Assembly: GCA_022360535.1 (NCBI GenBank)
Contig: JAKSCP010000274.1
Coordinates: 1 to 23,731, forward strand
Direction of reading: 5' to 3'
DNA from: Pseudomonadales bacterium
GTDB lineage: Bacteria; Pseudomonadota; Gammaproteobacteria; Pseudomonadales; Pseudohongiellaceae
DNA: 23,731 nucleotides
Both the position numbers and the translations under genes were made by a program. The notes beneath the pieces were generated by a model. It was given only the letters and a program-made list of their open reading frames with translations, was not told where the DNA came from and searched no databases. Shown in pieces: positions 14,391 through 21,945 of this stretch (position 1 is its first letter; each line of letters begins with the position of its first letter).

Positions 14391-15599
14391 TTAAGGCCCT
14401 GCAACTATTCCCTCATCATGCAGTTTACCAATTGCTTCCGAACTGAGTCCTAACAACTCATGTAGGATTTCATCCGTGTGCTGCCCCAATAATGGAGCCG
14501 GCTTATTCGGTTCTCGGCCGATAGCTCCAAAATCTAAAGCCTGACCAGGTACCAGATAATTGCCAATACCCGGTTGTTCCACTCTTTCGAATAGTGGGTT
14601 TTCCTCAGAGTAGTCCGCATCGTTCCCAACCAGCTCCTGGATCGTCTGATAAGGGCCCCAACAAACACCGCCGGCGTCCAAGGCGCTACAAACCGCATCG
14701 AAGTCACGCTGGCGAAACCACTCTGCAAACACACTTCGAATTTCCTCTCTGGCCCGGAAGCGATCACTCTCTTGTTTGAAATCGAGGGCTAGTTGATCTT
14801 CCAGCTTGGCGATTGCTGCCTGGGACTCGGTCACTTCCACCAGCGACTGCCACTGATTGGGACTCACCCCAACAACCATTACGCGCCCTCCGTCTCTACA
14901 CTGGAAGTCATGGCCAAAGGTGCCAAATACATGATTTCCCATGGGTGGACGTGGGGTTTGATTCACTTCGGCCTCGGCCAGATAACCTAAATGGCCCATG
15001 GTCGCCAACGCGACATCGGCAAGTGCCAGTCGGACAAACTGCCCTTCCCCGGTCAGCCGGCGATGGCGTTCGGCGGCGAGAATGCCCAGGGCAATCTGTT
15101 GTCCAGCGATTACATCCCAGGCGGGGAAAGGGTTGTTTACTGGCTCGCTGCCATCACCACTGAGAAACGGCAGACCAACCCGACTATTCACGGTGTAATC
15201 CAGGGCCGTACCGCCATGACGATCACCTACCAGATTGAGAAAGATCAGATCCTCGCGTCTGCTACGCAGGGCTTCATCGGCAAGCCAGCCTTTCGCTGGA
15301 AAGTTAGTGACAAAAATTCCGGCATTCTCTCCAGTGGCAGTGATAAGTTCGGTCAGCAAATCTCGGCCAGCTTGCTGCCGGAAGTCCACAGCAATAGAAC
15401 GCTTGCCCTTGTTCAGGCAATGCCAGTACAGACTCTTGCCTTGCTTGGTTATTGGCCAGCGCCGGTAGTCAATTCCACCGCCGATTTGATCGAATCGGAT
15501 AACGTCGGCGCCCAGTTGCGCCAGGGTCATGCCGCCGGATGGAGCGGCAATGAAGGCACTGCCTTCAACTATCCTCAGGCCTTTCAGGAGTTCTTGCAC
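14391..15599 (-). CDS. mct: Class III CoA transferase, mesaconyl-CoA C1-C4 CoA transferase (Mct)-like
   Basis: A 402-aa CaiB/BaiF-family protein. The stretch VEGSAFIAAPSGGMTLAQLG (11-30), then GGGIDYRRWP, NKGKRSIAVD, TNFPAKGW, DYTVNSRVGLPF and the end GLSSEAIGKLHDEGIVAGP match closely my recollection of Chloroflexus Mct (2-methylfumaryl-CoA isomerase). Asp162 in PAWDVIAG aligns with the catalytic Asp that forms the acyl-anhydride/CoA intermediate. Mct moves CoA within the molecule from the C1 to the C4 carboxyl of mesaconate. The start is GTG at 15599 behind a weak AGAGA; it lies 16 bp after the MaoC gene. Co-occurrence with a hydratase and an acyl-CoA dehydrogenase supports a role in branched C5-CoA metabolism. 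Other class III transferase activities remain possible. Confidence 0.82.
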   Translation of the reverse strand: MQELLKGLRIVEGSAFIAAPSGGMTLAQLGADVIRFDQIGGGIDYRRWPITKQGKSLYWHCLNKGKRSIAVDFRQQAGRDLLTELITATGENAGIFVTNFPAKGWLADEALRSRREDLIFLNLVGDRHGGTALDYTVNSRVGLPFLSGDGSEPVNNPFPAWDVIAGQQIALGILAAERHRRLTGEGQFVRLALADVALATMGHLGYLAEAEVNQTPRPPMGNHVFGTFGHDFQCRDGGRVMVVGVSPNQWQSLVEVTESQAAIAKLEDQLALDFKQESDRFRAREEIRSVFAEWFRQRDFDAVCSALDAGGVCWGPYQTIQELVGNDADYSEENPLFERVEQPGIGNYLVPGQALDFGAIGREPNKPAPLLGQHTDEILHELLGLSSEAIGKLHDEGIVAGP

Positions 15600-15615
15600 G
15601 TTCTCTGTGTTAGCT

Positions 15616-16473
15616 CTAGGTTAACGAAAGATAGCCATTATTGATGACCACCTTGTCTTGTTCCAGTGATTTACAGCGAAAGGCAATATGTTCTGCTTCT
15701 TCCCAAATTTCAGTGCGAATAGTCTCTCCCGGATAAACTGGTGCAGAGAAGCGCAGGCGTAGCCGTTTGAATCTTTCCGGCTGATAGTCGCAACAAGTCT
15801 TTAACAAGGCGTGCGTCATGACTCCCATAGTGCTTAGCCCGTGCAGAATTGGTGATTTAAAGCCAGCATCGCGAGCGATCTGAGGCATAACATGTAAGGG
15901 ATTGTGATCACCGGAAAGTCTATAGATCAGTGCCTGTTGTGTTGAAGTCTCCAGGTCACACACTTTATCCGCATCACGAGAAGGAATAACATCAGTCTTC
16001 TTCTTCGATTTTCGCTCTCCCCCAAAGCCCCCGTCACCGCGGGCAAGCACGTCAGTAATGATCGTGCAAATATCTTCGCCAGTAGCCGAATCCCGTACCA
16101 CCCGTTCAGTAATTAACAGCGCCCCCAGCCGCTTACCTCTGTCGATGATGTCGGTGAATCGAGTGACCGCCTCAACGCTGCCGGAGGGAGGTAGTGGCTT
16201 GTGAAAGATGAGCTCCTGGCCAAGATGCAGAATCTTTACCCAGTCCAAACCGATGTCATTTTCACTTGCCCAAAAGCCCGGATGAGCCATTACCACAGGC
16301 TGACTTGGCATGACCTTAAGCCCATCTTCATAGACAAAGCGCAGTGCTTCCTCATCTTCAGGGTCTAATCCCATACCCACACCCAACGCATAGAGTATGC
16401 AATCCTTTTCTGAATAAGACTCGGTCACTTTGGGGAATTCCCGCTGCAATAGGTAGTCGGGGTCGATCTTCAT
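15616..16473 (-). CDS. MaoC-family enoyl-CoA hydratase 2-like (double hot-dog); possible mesaconyl-C4-CoA hydratase
   Basis: A 285-aa protein with two hot-dog halves. The C-terminal half carries the hydratase-2 catalytic motif YRLSGDHNPLH, with Asp189 and His194 (D-x4-H), and HGLSTMGV further on. The N-terminal half (ILYALGVGMGLDP, VMAHPGFW, LPPSGSVEA, RGDGGFGG) resembles the HSD17B4/peroxisomal-type hydratase. It adds water to trans-2-enoyl-CoA esters. Being between the Mcd-like and Mct-like genes, its likely substrate is mesaconyl-C4-CoA, giving citramalyl-CoA; this is inferred from context, since the overall fold fits general (R)-specific enoyl-CoA hydratases as well. ATG 16473 has AAGGA close upstream, and the gap to the preceding stop is 6 bp. 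Confidence 0.8.
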   Translation of the reverse strand: MKIDPDYLLQREFPKVTESYSEKDCILYALGVGMGLDPEDEEALRFVYEDGLKVMPSQPVVMAHPGFWASENDIGLDWVKILHLGQELIFHKPLPPSGSVEAVTRFTDIIDRGKRLGALLITERVVRDSATGEDICTIITDVLARGDGGFGGERKSKKKTDVIPSRDADKVCDLETSTQQALIYRLSGDHNPLHVMPQIARDAGFKSPILHGLSTMGVMTHALLKTCCDYQPERFKRLRLRFSAPVYPGETIRTEIWEEAEHIAFRCKSLEQDKVVINNGYLSLT

Positions 16474-16479
16474 AATTCC

Positions 16480-18213
16480 TTAACTCAACTTATTGTTTAC
16501 TGCTGTCAGTTCCTGTTGTTCTGACCGGAAGCTGTTACTGTCGTGTTGTTCCATCAGCCCCCTGGCAATCACCCGAATGGCGAGTACTTCTTCCGCTCCT
16601 TCAAATATCGACAGCACACGGGCATCAACAAAGTAGCGACTAACCGCCGATTCTTCAGCGTACCCCATGCCCCCGTGAATTTGCATCGCTTCACGAGCAA
16701 CCCACTCTGCAGCACGACAGGAGAATAATTTGACCAGACTGGCCTCCATTTGCCCGGCACCTTGATCCATTAACTTAGCCACTGTGTGACTAAACTGTCG
16801 CGAGGCAGTGATAGTAGCCAACATGCGCGTCAGCTTGGTTTGGGTCAACTGAAATTCGGCAAGTGTCTTGTCGAAGATTTTTCTATCGGTGGCATAACTC
16901 AACGCTGCTTCGAAAGCAGCCTGCATAACGCCAGTAGCGCGAGCAGCCGTTTGCAAGCGACCGCCAGCAAATCCTGCCATCGTATAATAGAAGCCTTTAC
17001 CTTCTCCCTCTTCTTCACCGATCAGACAATCATCAGCGACAAAGTAGTCATCGAAGAACAGTTGATAGGAATGCATACCGCGGTAACCAAGCGTAGCAAT
17101 TGATTTACCGCTAAAAGCTCCGCCTTCGGGTTGTTTGTGTTCGAACTCATGGCCGGGATAAACCGGTTTCTCGACTAAAAAGAGACTGAGCCCCTTATGG
17201 CCCAGAGTCGCATCACTATCTGTTCTGGCAAGCACCACCACAAGCTCAGAACGACCAGCGAATGTGCACCAGGTTTTGCTGCCATTGAGTCGCCAACCCC
17301 CTTCGCAGGCTGTGGCGCGCAAGGCAACGGCTGCAACATCAGATCCGGTGTTCGGTTCAGTAATCGAAATGGCGCACAGTTTTTCACCAGTTGCGAGTTG
17401 CGGTAACCACTTTGTCTGTTGCGCTTCGGTTCCACCCGCCAGCAGGGCACGGGCGGCAATCTCCGGTCGCGTAATAAGACTGCCAGCAGCTCCAAGTGAC
17501 CCGCGAGACAATTCTTCGGTGACGATTATCATACCCAGACTGTCGGGCCTATCATCCGGTTGCAGACCGCCAAAGCGCTCGGGAATGCAAGTGCCGAAGC
17601 AACCCAGCTCTGCTGCCGGTTTAATAATCTCTTCAGGAATATCCTGATCCTGACGGTGGATTTCTTCTGCCCGGGGAGCAACCACCTCATCGGCAAAGCG
17701 CTGAAATGTGGATCGTACCAACTCTTGCTCTTCACTCAGGCCCGACTCAAGACGACTGTTTCCCGATTCCAGGCAATAGCTTGCAAGGTCTTCATAAGCA
17801 CTGGCCAGCGTTAACCAGGAATCTATCTCATCATCGGCGAGCAAAGCCAGCAACGCCTTGCGATCCAATCCCAGCGCAATAGCTTCATTGGCAAGTGTAC
17901 TCAGGACAGTTTTAATGGTCTGGGAACAAAAATAGGTCGCACAAGGTTTAAGCAATACTGCATCTGGATGAGATTGAGCATGAAGCAGCAAAGACTTCGC
18001 CGCCTCCAGCTCCGCCTTGGCTACGGCAATGACGTAACATGAATTTTGAAACTGATCGAATAGTTGTTCATCAAGTTTGCCATCTCGATAAACAGAGTCC
18101 TTCGTCACGTGAACCGCGATCTGTACTTGATGCTCTACGCGATCCAGAAGTGGTGATGCCCTCGACAACAAGTGATCGACAGATGGTCCGTTTTGAAATT
18201 CGATTTTTGTCAT
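16480..18213 (-). CDS. mcd: Acyl-CoA dehydrogenase with N-terminal extension, methylsuccinyl-CoA dehydrogenase (Mcd)-like
   Basis: A 577-aa flavoenzyme. A helical N-terminal extension of about 155 residues precedes a full acyl-CoA dehydrogenase domain beginning GLSEEQELVRSTFQRFADEVV. Visible landmarks are TEELSRGSLGAAGSL, ITEPNTGSDVAA and GSKTWCTFAGR (FAD/substrate contacts), LGYRGMHSYQLFFDDY, QIHGGMGYAEE, and the catalytic Glu538 in SIFEGAEE. Ordinary acyl-CoA dehydrogenases are about 390 aa; this extended layout is that of (2S)-methylsuccinyl-CoA dehydrogenase of the ethylmalonyl-CoA pathway, which makes mesaconyl-C1-CoA, the substrate of the Mct-like enzyme two genes downstream. It is first in the operon and divergent from thpR; the ATG at 18213 has no strong RBS. 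Electrons would go to ETF, not encoded here. Another branched-chain acyl-CoA substrate is possible. Confidence 0.72.
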   Translation of the reverse strand: MTKIEFQNGPSVDHLLSRASPLLDRVEHQVQIAVHVTKDSVYRDGKLDEQLFDQFQNSCYVIAVAKAELEAAKSLLLHAQSHPDAVLLKPCATYFCSQTIKTVLSTLANEAIALGLDRKALLALLADDEIDSWLTLASAYEDLASYCLESGNSRLESGLSEEQELVRSTFQRFADEVVAPRAEEIHRQDQDIPEEIIKPAAELGCFGTCIPERFGGLQPDDRPDSLGMIIVTEELSRGSLGAAGSLITRPEIAARALLAGGTEAQQTKWLPQLATGEKLCAISITEPNTGSDVAAVALRATACEGGWRLNGSKTWCTFAGRSELVVVLARTDSDATLGHKGLSLFLVEKPVYPGHEFEHKQPEGGAFSGKSIATLGYRGMHSYQLFFDDYFVADDCLIGEEEGEGKGFYYTMAGFAGGRLQTAARATGVMQAAFEAALSYATDRKIFDKTLAEFQLTQTKLTRMLATITASRQFSHTVAKLMDQGAGQMEASLVKLFSCRAAEWVAREAMQIHGGMGYAEESAVSRYFVDARVLSIFEGAEEVLAIRVIARGLMEQHDSNSFRSEQQELTAVNNKLS

Positions 18214-18331
18214 CTAAGATAAAGTCAGCGGAAGATCAGCGTGGTCAGATTTACGGCAGCGCAGATTCTAATGGATATGTGGTTGGAAAGCGACGCGGGG
18301 CAGACTGGAAAGTATTGAATACAGCAGGATT

Positions 18332-18934
18332 ATGGAATCTCCAGGCATCACAATTAACGAGCCCACTGATAAGGCAGTCAGCAAAGTTCGTTGTTTTTTA
18401 GGGTTCAAAGTTGACGCACTTGACTCCTTATCATCTCTTCGCGAGCAATTGATCTCCCTGGCGACCGGTGCAGAAAGCAAGCTTCGCCCCATCACAGACG
18501 AGAACCTCCATCTCACTCTATGGTTCTTTGGATCGGTTAGTCAGGAATCGCTGGTATCCATTCAAGCACTCGTTGAAAACATTGCTGGCCGCCACACGGC
18601 AATTCGTTTAAAGATGCAGGGTCTTGGATTTTTCAAAAACGCTATCTGGATTGGCGTGGAACCTGACCCTGAACTCCTGGCCTTAGCGGAAGAATGCAAA
18701 CTGACGTTTGATGCAATGGGCTTTGGGGGTGCAGAAAGCCGGTACATTCCACACATCACAATCGCTCGCTTCGGCAAAAATGCCAAACTGCCCTTAAGTC
18801 AGCTTAGAGAGAAATTTGGCAATCAACAATGGGGAGAGATTAACGCGCAAGAAATCACTTTGTTTCGCTCCGATACCTTACCCGAGGGCGCCAGGTACAG
18901 CGTGATCTCTAGCGTAGCGTTGGCCGAGCCTTAG
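18332..18934 (+). CDS. thpR: RNA 2',3'-cyclic phosphodiesterase / 2'-5' RNA ligase family protein
   Basis: A 200-aa member of the 2H phosphoesterase superfamily. Both catalytic HxTx motifs are present: HLTL (His60) and HITI (His141), with the spacing typical of LigT/ThpR. The core begins at VRCFLGF (19-25), so the first ~18 residues are an extension before the usual family start; no other ATG, GTG or TTG codon lies between. AGGA at 18326-18329 is too close to the ATG to be optimal. ThpR opens 2',3'-cyclic phosphates on RNA and can ligate 2'-5' in vitro. It is divergent from the mcd-like gene (118-bp gap), and its stop codon overlaps that of the convergent YdeI-like gene. Confidence 0.92.
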   Translation: MESPGITINEPTDKAVSKVRCFLGFKVDALDSLSSLREQLISLATGAESKLRPITDENLHLTLWFFGSVSQESLVSIQALVENIAGRHTAIRLKMQGLGFFKNAIWIGVEPDPELLALAEECKLTFDAMGFGGAESRYIPHITIARFGKNAKLPLSQLREKFGNQQWGEINAQEITLFRSDTLPEGARYSVISSVALAEP

Positions 18935-19533
18935 CAGTTCTTGTACTTATCATTTAAGCCAACACCCGCCTCAATCAGTGGCCTCGCTTTTTCCAACCGC
19001 TTCAGACGAGTCGCTTCCTGCTTTGCAGACCCAATGTGGTCAGCGTATTCGCGCTGACGCCCAGGGGTTAGTCCGGCAAAAGCATTTTGTAGTTTCTTAC
19101 TCTTTTTCATGGCTGCGGCAAGCTCAGTCGGCACATTAAGGCGCTGCTTCTTCGGTTTAACTTCCTTGCCGGCTTTTTGATTGGCTATGGTTTCCTTGAC
19201 GAATGTTTTGAGTGGTCGCACCAGTAGTTTGTCACCGGTTTCGAAGCGCCATTGCCGCAAACCGCGGGTTCGTCCCTCTTGCGCATTGATGAGCCGTTTG
19301 TCCGGATCATTCAAATAGACACCGTTGTGAAACCAAAGCGCGCAGTGGTTTTTGAATCCCACCATGCCAACCAGATTCTTACCTTCAAGAGTGTAAGCAG
19401 GAGCGCCCCACTTCACAGTTTCTTCCAAACCCGATTCGAGTAACACTTTGCGCGCAGCTGTCATCACCTGTTGCCACTGTTCATGCTTCTTTATATAGGC
19501 GTCTACTTTCTTCTTGTCTGACTGTGTGGTCAT
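18931..19533 (-). CDS. YdeI/OmdA-like protein with DUF1801 domain
   Basis: A 200-aa cytoplasmic protein with no signal peptide. The N-terminal half (WQQVMTAARKVLLESGLEETVKWGAPAYTLEGKNLVGM...ALWFHNGVYL) is a DUF1801 domain. The C-terminal part, rich in Lys/Arg (VPTELAAAMKKSKKLQNAFAGLTPGRQREYADHI), matches the YdeI/OmdA helical domain. Members are described in connection with bacteriocin or antimicrobial peptide resistance, but the molecular role is not established. It is the last of three closely spaced minus-strand genes, starting 4 bp after the upstream stop, with GAGGTGAG just before the ATG. Confidence 0.88.
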   Translation of the reverse strand: MTTQSDKKKVDAYIKKHEQWQQVMTAARKVLLESGLEETVKWGAPAYTLEGKNLVGMVGFKNHCALWFHNGVYLNDPDKRLINAQEGRTRGLRQWRFETGDKLLVRPLKTFVKETIANQKAGKEVKPKKQRLNVPTELAAAMKKSKKLQNAFAGLTPGRQREYADHIGSAKQEATRLKRLEKARPLIEAGVGLNDKYKNC

Positions 19534-19537
19534 TAGC

Positions 19538-20080
19538 TCACCTCGAATAGTGTGGATTAATCAGCGAATTGAGAACATGGTCTTCCCACTTCCCGTTAAT
19601 CAATATGTATTCTTTGGCATAACCTTCGCGTTCGAAACCCAGCGACTTTAAAAGCGCTGCCGAACGGTCATTGCTTGGCATGTGATCAGCCATTATGCGA
19701 TGCATTTTCAATTCTTTGAAGGCGTACTTTACCGCGTGACTTGTTATGACCTTCATATAGCCCTGGCCTTGATAGCGCTCGGCGATGGAATACCCCATGT
19801 GACATGCCTGGAACACCCCGCGGACAATATTGCTTAAAGAGCAACTTCCTATGACATGGGATTCAGCATCATCGGTGCCTATGAAGTGAACAGACACACC
19901 ATTCTCGAACTCTATTTCCCGTTCCTCCAGTCTCCGGCGCCACGCGGATTCGGAGTGATGATCCCGCGGCACCAACGGGGTCCATGGTTTCAAGTGCCTT
20001 TCATTCACAGCGAAGTAATTTGCCATAATAGTTTCATGGCCTGGTTTCGCTCTAACTATCTTTAGCCCGTGTTTGCCCAT
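19538..20080 (-). CDS. GNAT N-acetyltransferase, RimJ/RimL-like
   Basis: A 180-aa GNAT protein. The acetyl-CoA pyrophosphate-binding motif is in YSIAERYQGQGYM (about 97-109), preceded by VIGSCSLSNI (beta-4) and followed by NDRSAALLKSLGFEREGYAKEY, the RimJ/RimL hallmark region. WRRRLEEREIEFENG is the usual helical N-terminal part. RimJ-like enzymes acetylate the N-terminal alanine of ribosomal protein S5 or act on other amines, including antibiotics; the specific substrate cannot be read here. It lies 6 bp downstream of another GNAT gene and 4 bp upstream of the YdeI-like gene. Confidence 0.9.
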   Translation of the reverse strand: MGKHGLKIVRAKPGHETIMANYFAVNERHLKPWTPLVPRDHHSESAWRRRLEEREIEFENGVSVHFIGTDDAESHVIGSCSLSNIVRGVFQACHMGYSIAERYQGQGYMKVITSHAVKYAFKELKMHRIMADHMPSNDRSAALLKSLGFEREGYAKEYILINGKWEDHVLNSLINPHYSR

Positions 20081-20086
20081 AGCTAC

Positions 20087-20566
20087 TCAGGAGGTTCCAT
20101 CTAGGTGTTTTATCATCAGCAACGTTTGCTCTCCATGGACTGACAATGTCTGAAGTGGCTCCCAGCCGAGCTTGGTATAAAGACCACCAGTTAGGTTTTG
20201 AGTCTGCAGATAGAGATGAGGCAGTTTTCTTTCCGACGCCAGGTCCACAATGCATTGGGTTATCTGCGAACCCAGGTTATGCCCTCGCTGCTCTGCTGCA
20301 ACGAAAACGCTCCCCAACCAATACAGTTTCTCTGGAAACAGGTCTTCCAGCTCATGCAGTTTAAGAGCAGCCACCGCCACTGGTTCATCGTCATTGACCG
20401 CCAGCATGTGAACCGGGAAGTCTTGTTGGGTCAGGGATTGCCTGAGTTGTTTTTCAAGACTTGGAAAATCTGATCCCATGCGATCATGCCAGACGCTGTG
20501 CCACCAACGGATAACCAGGGGCACGTATTCCGGCCTATGCGCAAGATTCTGAAACTCAAGAGACAT
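20087..20566 (-). CDS. GNAT family N-acetyltransferase
   Basis: A 159-aa GNAT protein. The core is seen as PVAVAALKLHELEDL (beta-4), LGSVFVAAEQRGHNLGSQI (motif A, Arg-x2-x-x-Gly-Ser variant of Q/RxxGxG/A) and LYLQTQN..GLYTKLGWEPLQ (C-terminal motif B). Resembles general small-molecule acetyltransferases; substrate unknown. It is first of a three-gene operon. Its ATG at 20566 is only 7 nt after a perfect 12-bp hairpin, and no Shine-Dalgarno site lies in that gap, so translation could depend on the hairpin's state. Confidence 0.88.
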   Translation of the reverse strand: MSLEFQNLAHRPEYVPLVIRWWHSVWHDRMGSDFPSLEKQLRQSLTQQDFPVHMLAVNDDEPVAVAALKLHELEDLFPEKLYWLGSVFVAAEQRGHNLGSQITQCIVDLASERKLPHLYLQTQNLTGGLYTKLGWEPLQTLSVHGEQTLLMIKHLDGTS

Positions 20567-20573
20567 GATGGGT

Positions 20574-20604
20574 ATTACACTCGACGAGGACTGTCGAGTG
20601 TAAT
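20574..20604 (-). repeat. Perfect 12-bp inverted repeat upstream of the GNAT operon
   Basis: ATTACACTCGAC, 7-nt loop, GTCGAGTGTAAT. It lies between the stop of the efflux adaptor gene (20650) and the GNAT start (20566). There is no T-run on the minus side, so it is not a classical terminator for the adaptor gene; it may be a dimeric repressor operator or an RNA hairpin in the leader. Confidence 0.85.
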
Positions 20605-20649
20605 CCCAGAACCAAGGAAATAACAGCGGTGGTTAGTAGGTGAATGGCG

Positions 20650-21909
20650 TCAGAGAATTAACTGCACGCGTTCGACATCTTCCATCTGCCCATAACCGGA
20701 AGTAATTACCCGCTCACCTTCGCGCAGGCCTTCCTGTACTTCAACGAAGCGGTTGTTGCGACGCCCTACTCGGATGTCCCGTCGAATAGCAGTTTCACCT
20801 GATGCATCCAGCACGAAAACCCAGTTGCCGCCGGTGTCCTGGATAAAACCACCAACCGGGAGCAACAAGGACTCGACAGGATTGCCTAAGGTCAGCTCCA
20901 TCTGCAAAGTCTGACCACGGCGAACATTGGTAGGGGTTGCTCCTTCAAAGATCATATCCACTTCAAAAGTGCCCGCTGTAATCTCCGGGTACACCTTGTC
21001 TACCCGGGCATGGTACTCCTGTCCAGCGAGAGTGAACGTGGCTGACTGCAACGGGGCAACTCTTGATACATAGAACTCATCGATCTGCGCCACGATTTTG
21101 TATTGATCCACCACATCGATCTGTCCGAGTCGCTGTCCGGTCTGTTTACTTTCACCAATCTCTACTGGAAAGGATGTGAGCTGCCCCGAAATTGGTGCTT
21201 TCACAAGAAGACTTTCAAAACTGGCTTGAGAAATTTCCAAATTCTCGGAAAGCATATCGATCTGATTGGCAATTTGTTCAAGTCTTGCTTCCCGCTCTCG
21301 GTCTTCAACAATCTGGCGAGCTTTCAGATTACTTAGCACTTTTGTCTGATAATCCAACTCATCTACTATGGCCTCATACTCTTCTTCCGAGATCAGGCTG
21401 TCTCCAACTAACTGCTCAAAACGACCCTTCTGTCTTTCAAGGGTAACGATTCTGAACTCTGTATCTATTATCTGGCGTTCTGTCGCCAACCTCTGATATT
21501 CGAAGTTATTCGTAATGTTAGTTAGATTGTTGAGCTGCTCTGTTGTTTGTGCATCAGCTTGAGCCGCATTAAGTCGTGTGGCTGTATTGGACAGTTGTAC
21601 CAGCGGCTGACCAAAATCAACGAACGCTCCTTCTTCCACAAAAACCTCGTCAACTGAACCACCAATAACCGCATCGAGAAATACACTCTCAAATGGTTGG
21701 ATGGTGCCACGAATAGGGATGAGATCTTCGAAAGCGCCTTGTTGAACGGTCGATACAATTAACTGGTCGGCAGACACACGATAAGTACGAATTGACGCAT
21801 CGGAGAGGAGTTGAAAAGCACCATAGGCTATGGCCCCCACACCCACCAACAGCGCACCTACCTGCCAGAGGGGCCGCTTCTTCTTTTCCAGGACTTTATC
21901 CATTGCCAT
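20650..21909 (-). CDS. Efflux periplasmic adaptor subunit (HlyD/MacA-like)
   Basis: A 419-aa membrane-fusion protein. One N-terminal helix (about 15-35, VGALLVGVGAIAYGAFQLL) anchors it, with the rest in the periplasm. A biotinyl-lipoyl half (IGGSVDEVFVEEGAFVDFGQPL) is followed by a long coiled-coil hairpin (about 115-230, rich in Glu, Gln and Leu), the second lipoyl half (VKAPISGQLTSFPVEIGESKQTGQRLG), then beta-barrel and membrane-proximal domains (RDIRVGRRNNRFVEVQEGLREGERVI). It links an inner-membrane ABC permease to an outer-membrane channel. The MacB-like permease gene upstream ends 36 bp before it, so they form one operon. The ATG at 21909 or 21903 could be used; neither has a strong RBS. 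Confidence 0.93.
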   Translation of the reverse strand: MAMDKVLEKKKRPLWQVGALLVGVGAIAYGAFQLLSDASIRTYRVSADQLIVSTVQQGAFEDLIPIRGTIQPFESVFLDAVIGGSVDEVFVEEGAFVDFGQPLVQLSNTATRLNAAQADAQTTEQLNNLTNITNNFEYQRLATERQIIDTEFRIVTLERQKGRFEQLVGDSLISEEEYEAIVDELDYQTKVLSNLKARQIVEDREREARLEQIANQIDMLSENLEISQASFESLLVKAPISGQLTSFPVEIGESKQTGQRLGQIDVVDQYKIVAQIDEFYVSRVAPLQSATFTLAGQEYHARVDKVYPEITAGTFEVDMIFEGATPTNVRRGQTLQMELTLGNPVESLLLPVGGFIQDTGGNWVFVLDASGETAIRRDIRVGRRNNRFVEVQEGLREGERVITSGYGQMEDVERVQLIL

Positions 21910-21945
21910 ATTTAAATTATAACTCCACTGTCTCTTAGAATGTAT

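Noticed and set aside
14991..15644. 217-codon plus-strand ORF
   Set aside because: Antisense shadow of the Mct-like gene, whose homology is strong throughout.
20574..20604. Rho-independent terminator of the efflux operon
   Set aside because: The stem is perfect but no T-run follows on the minus strand.
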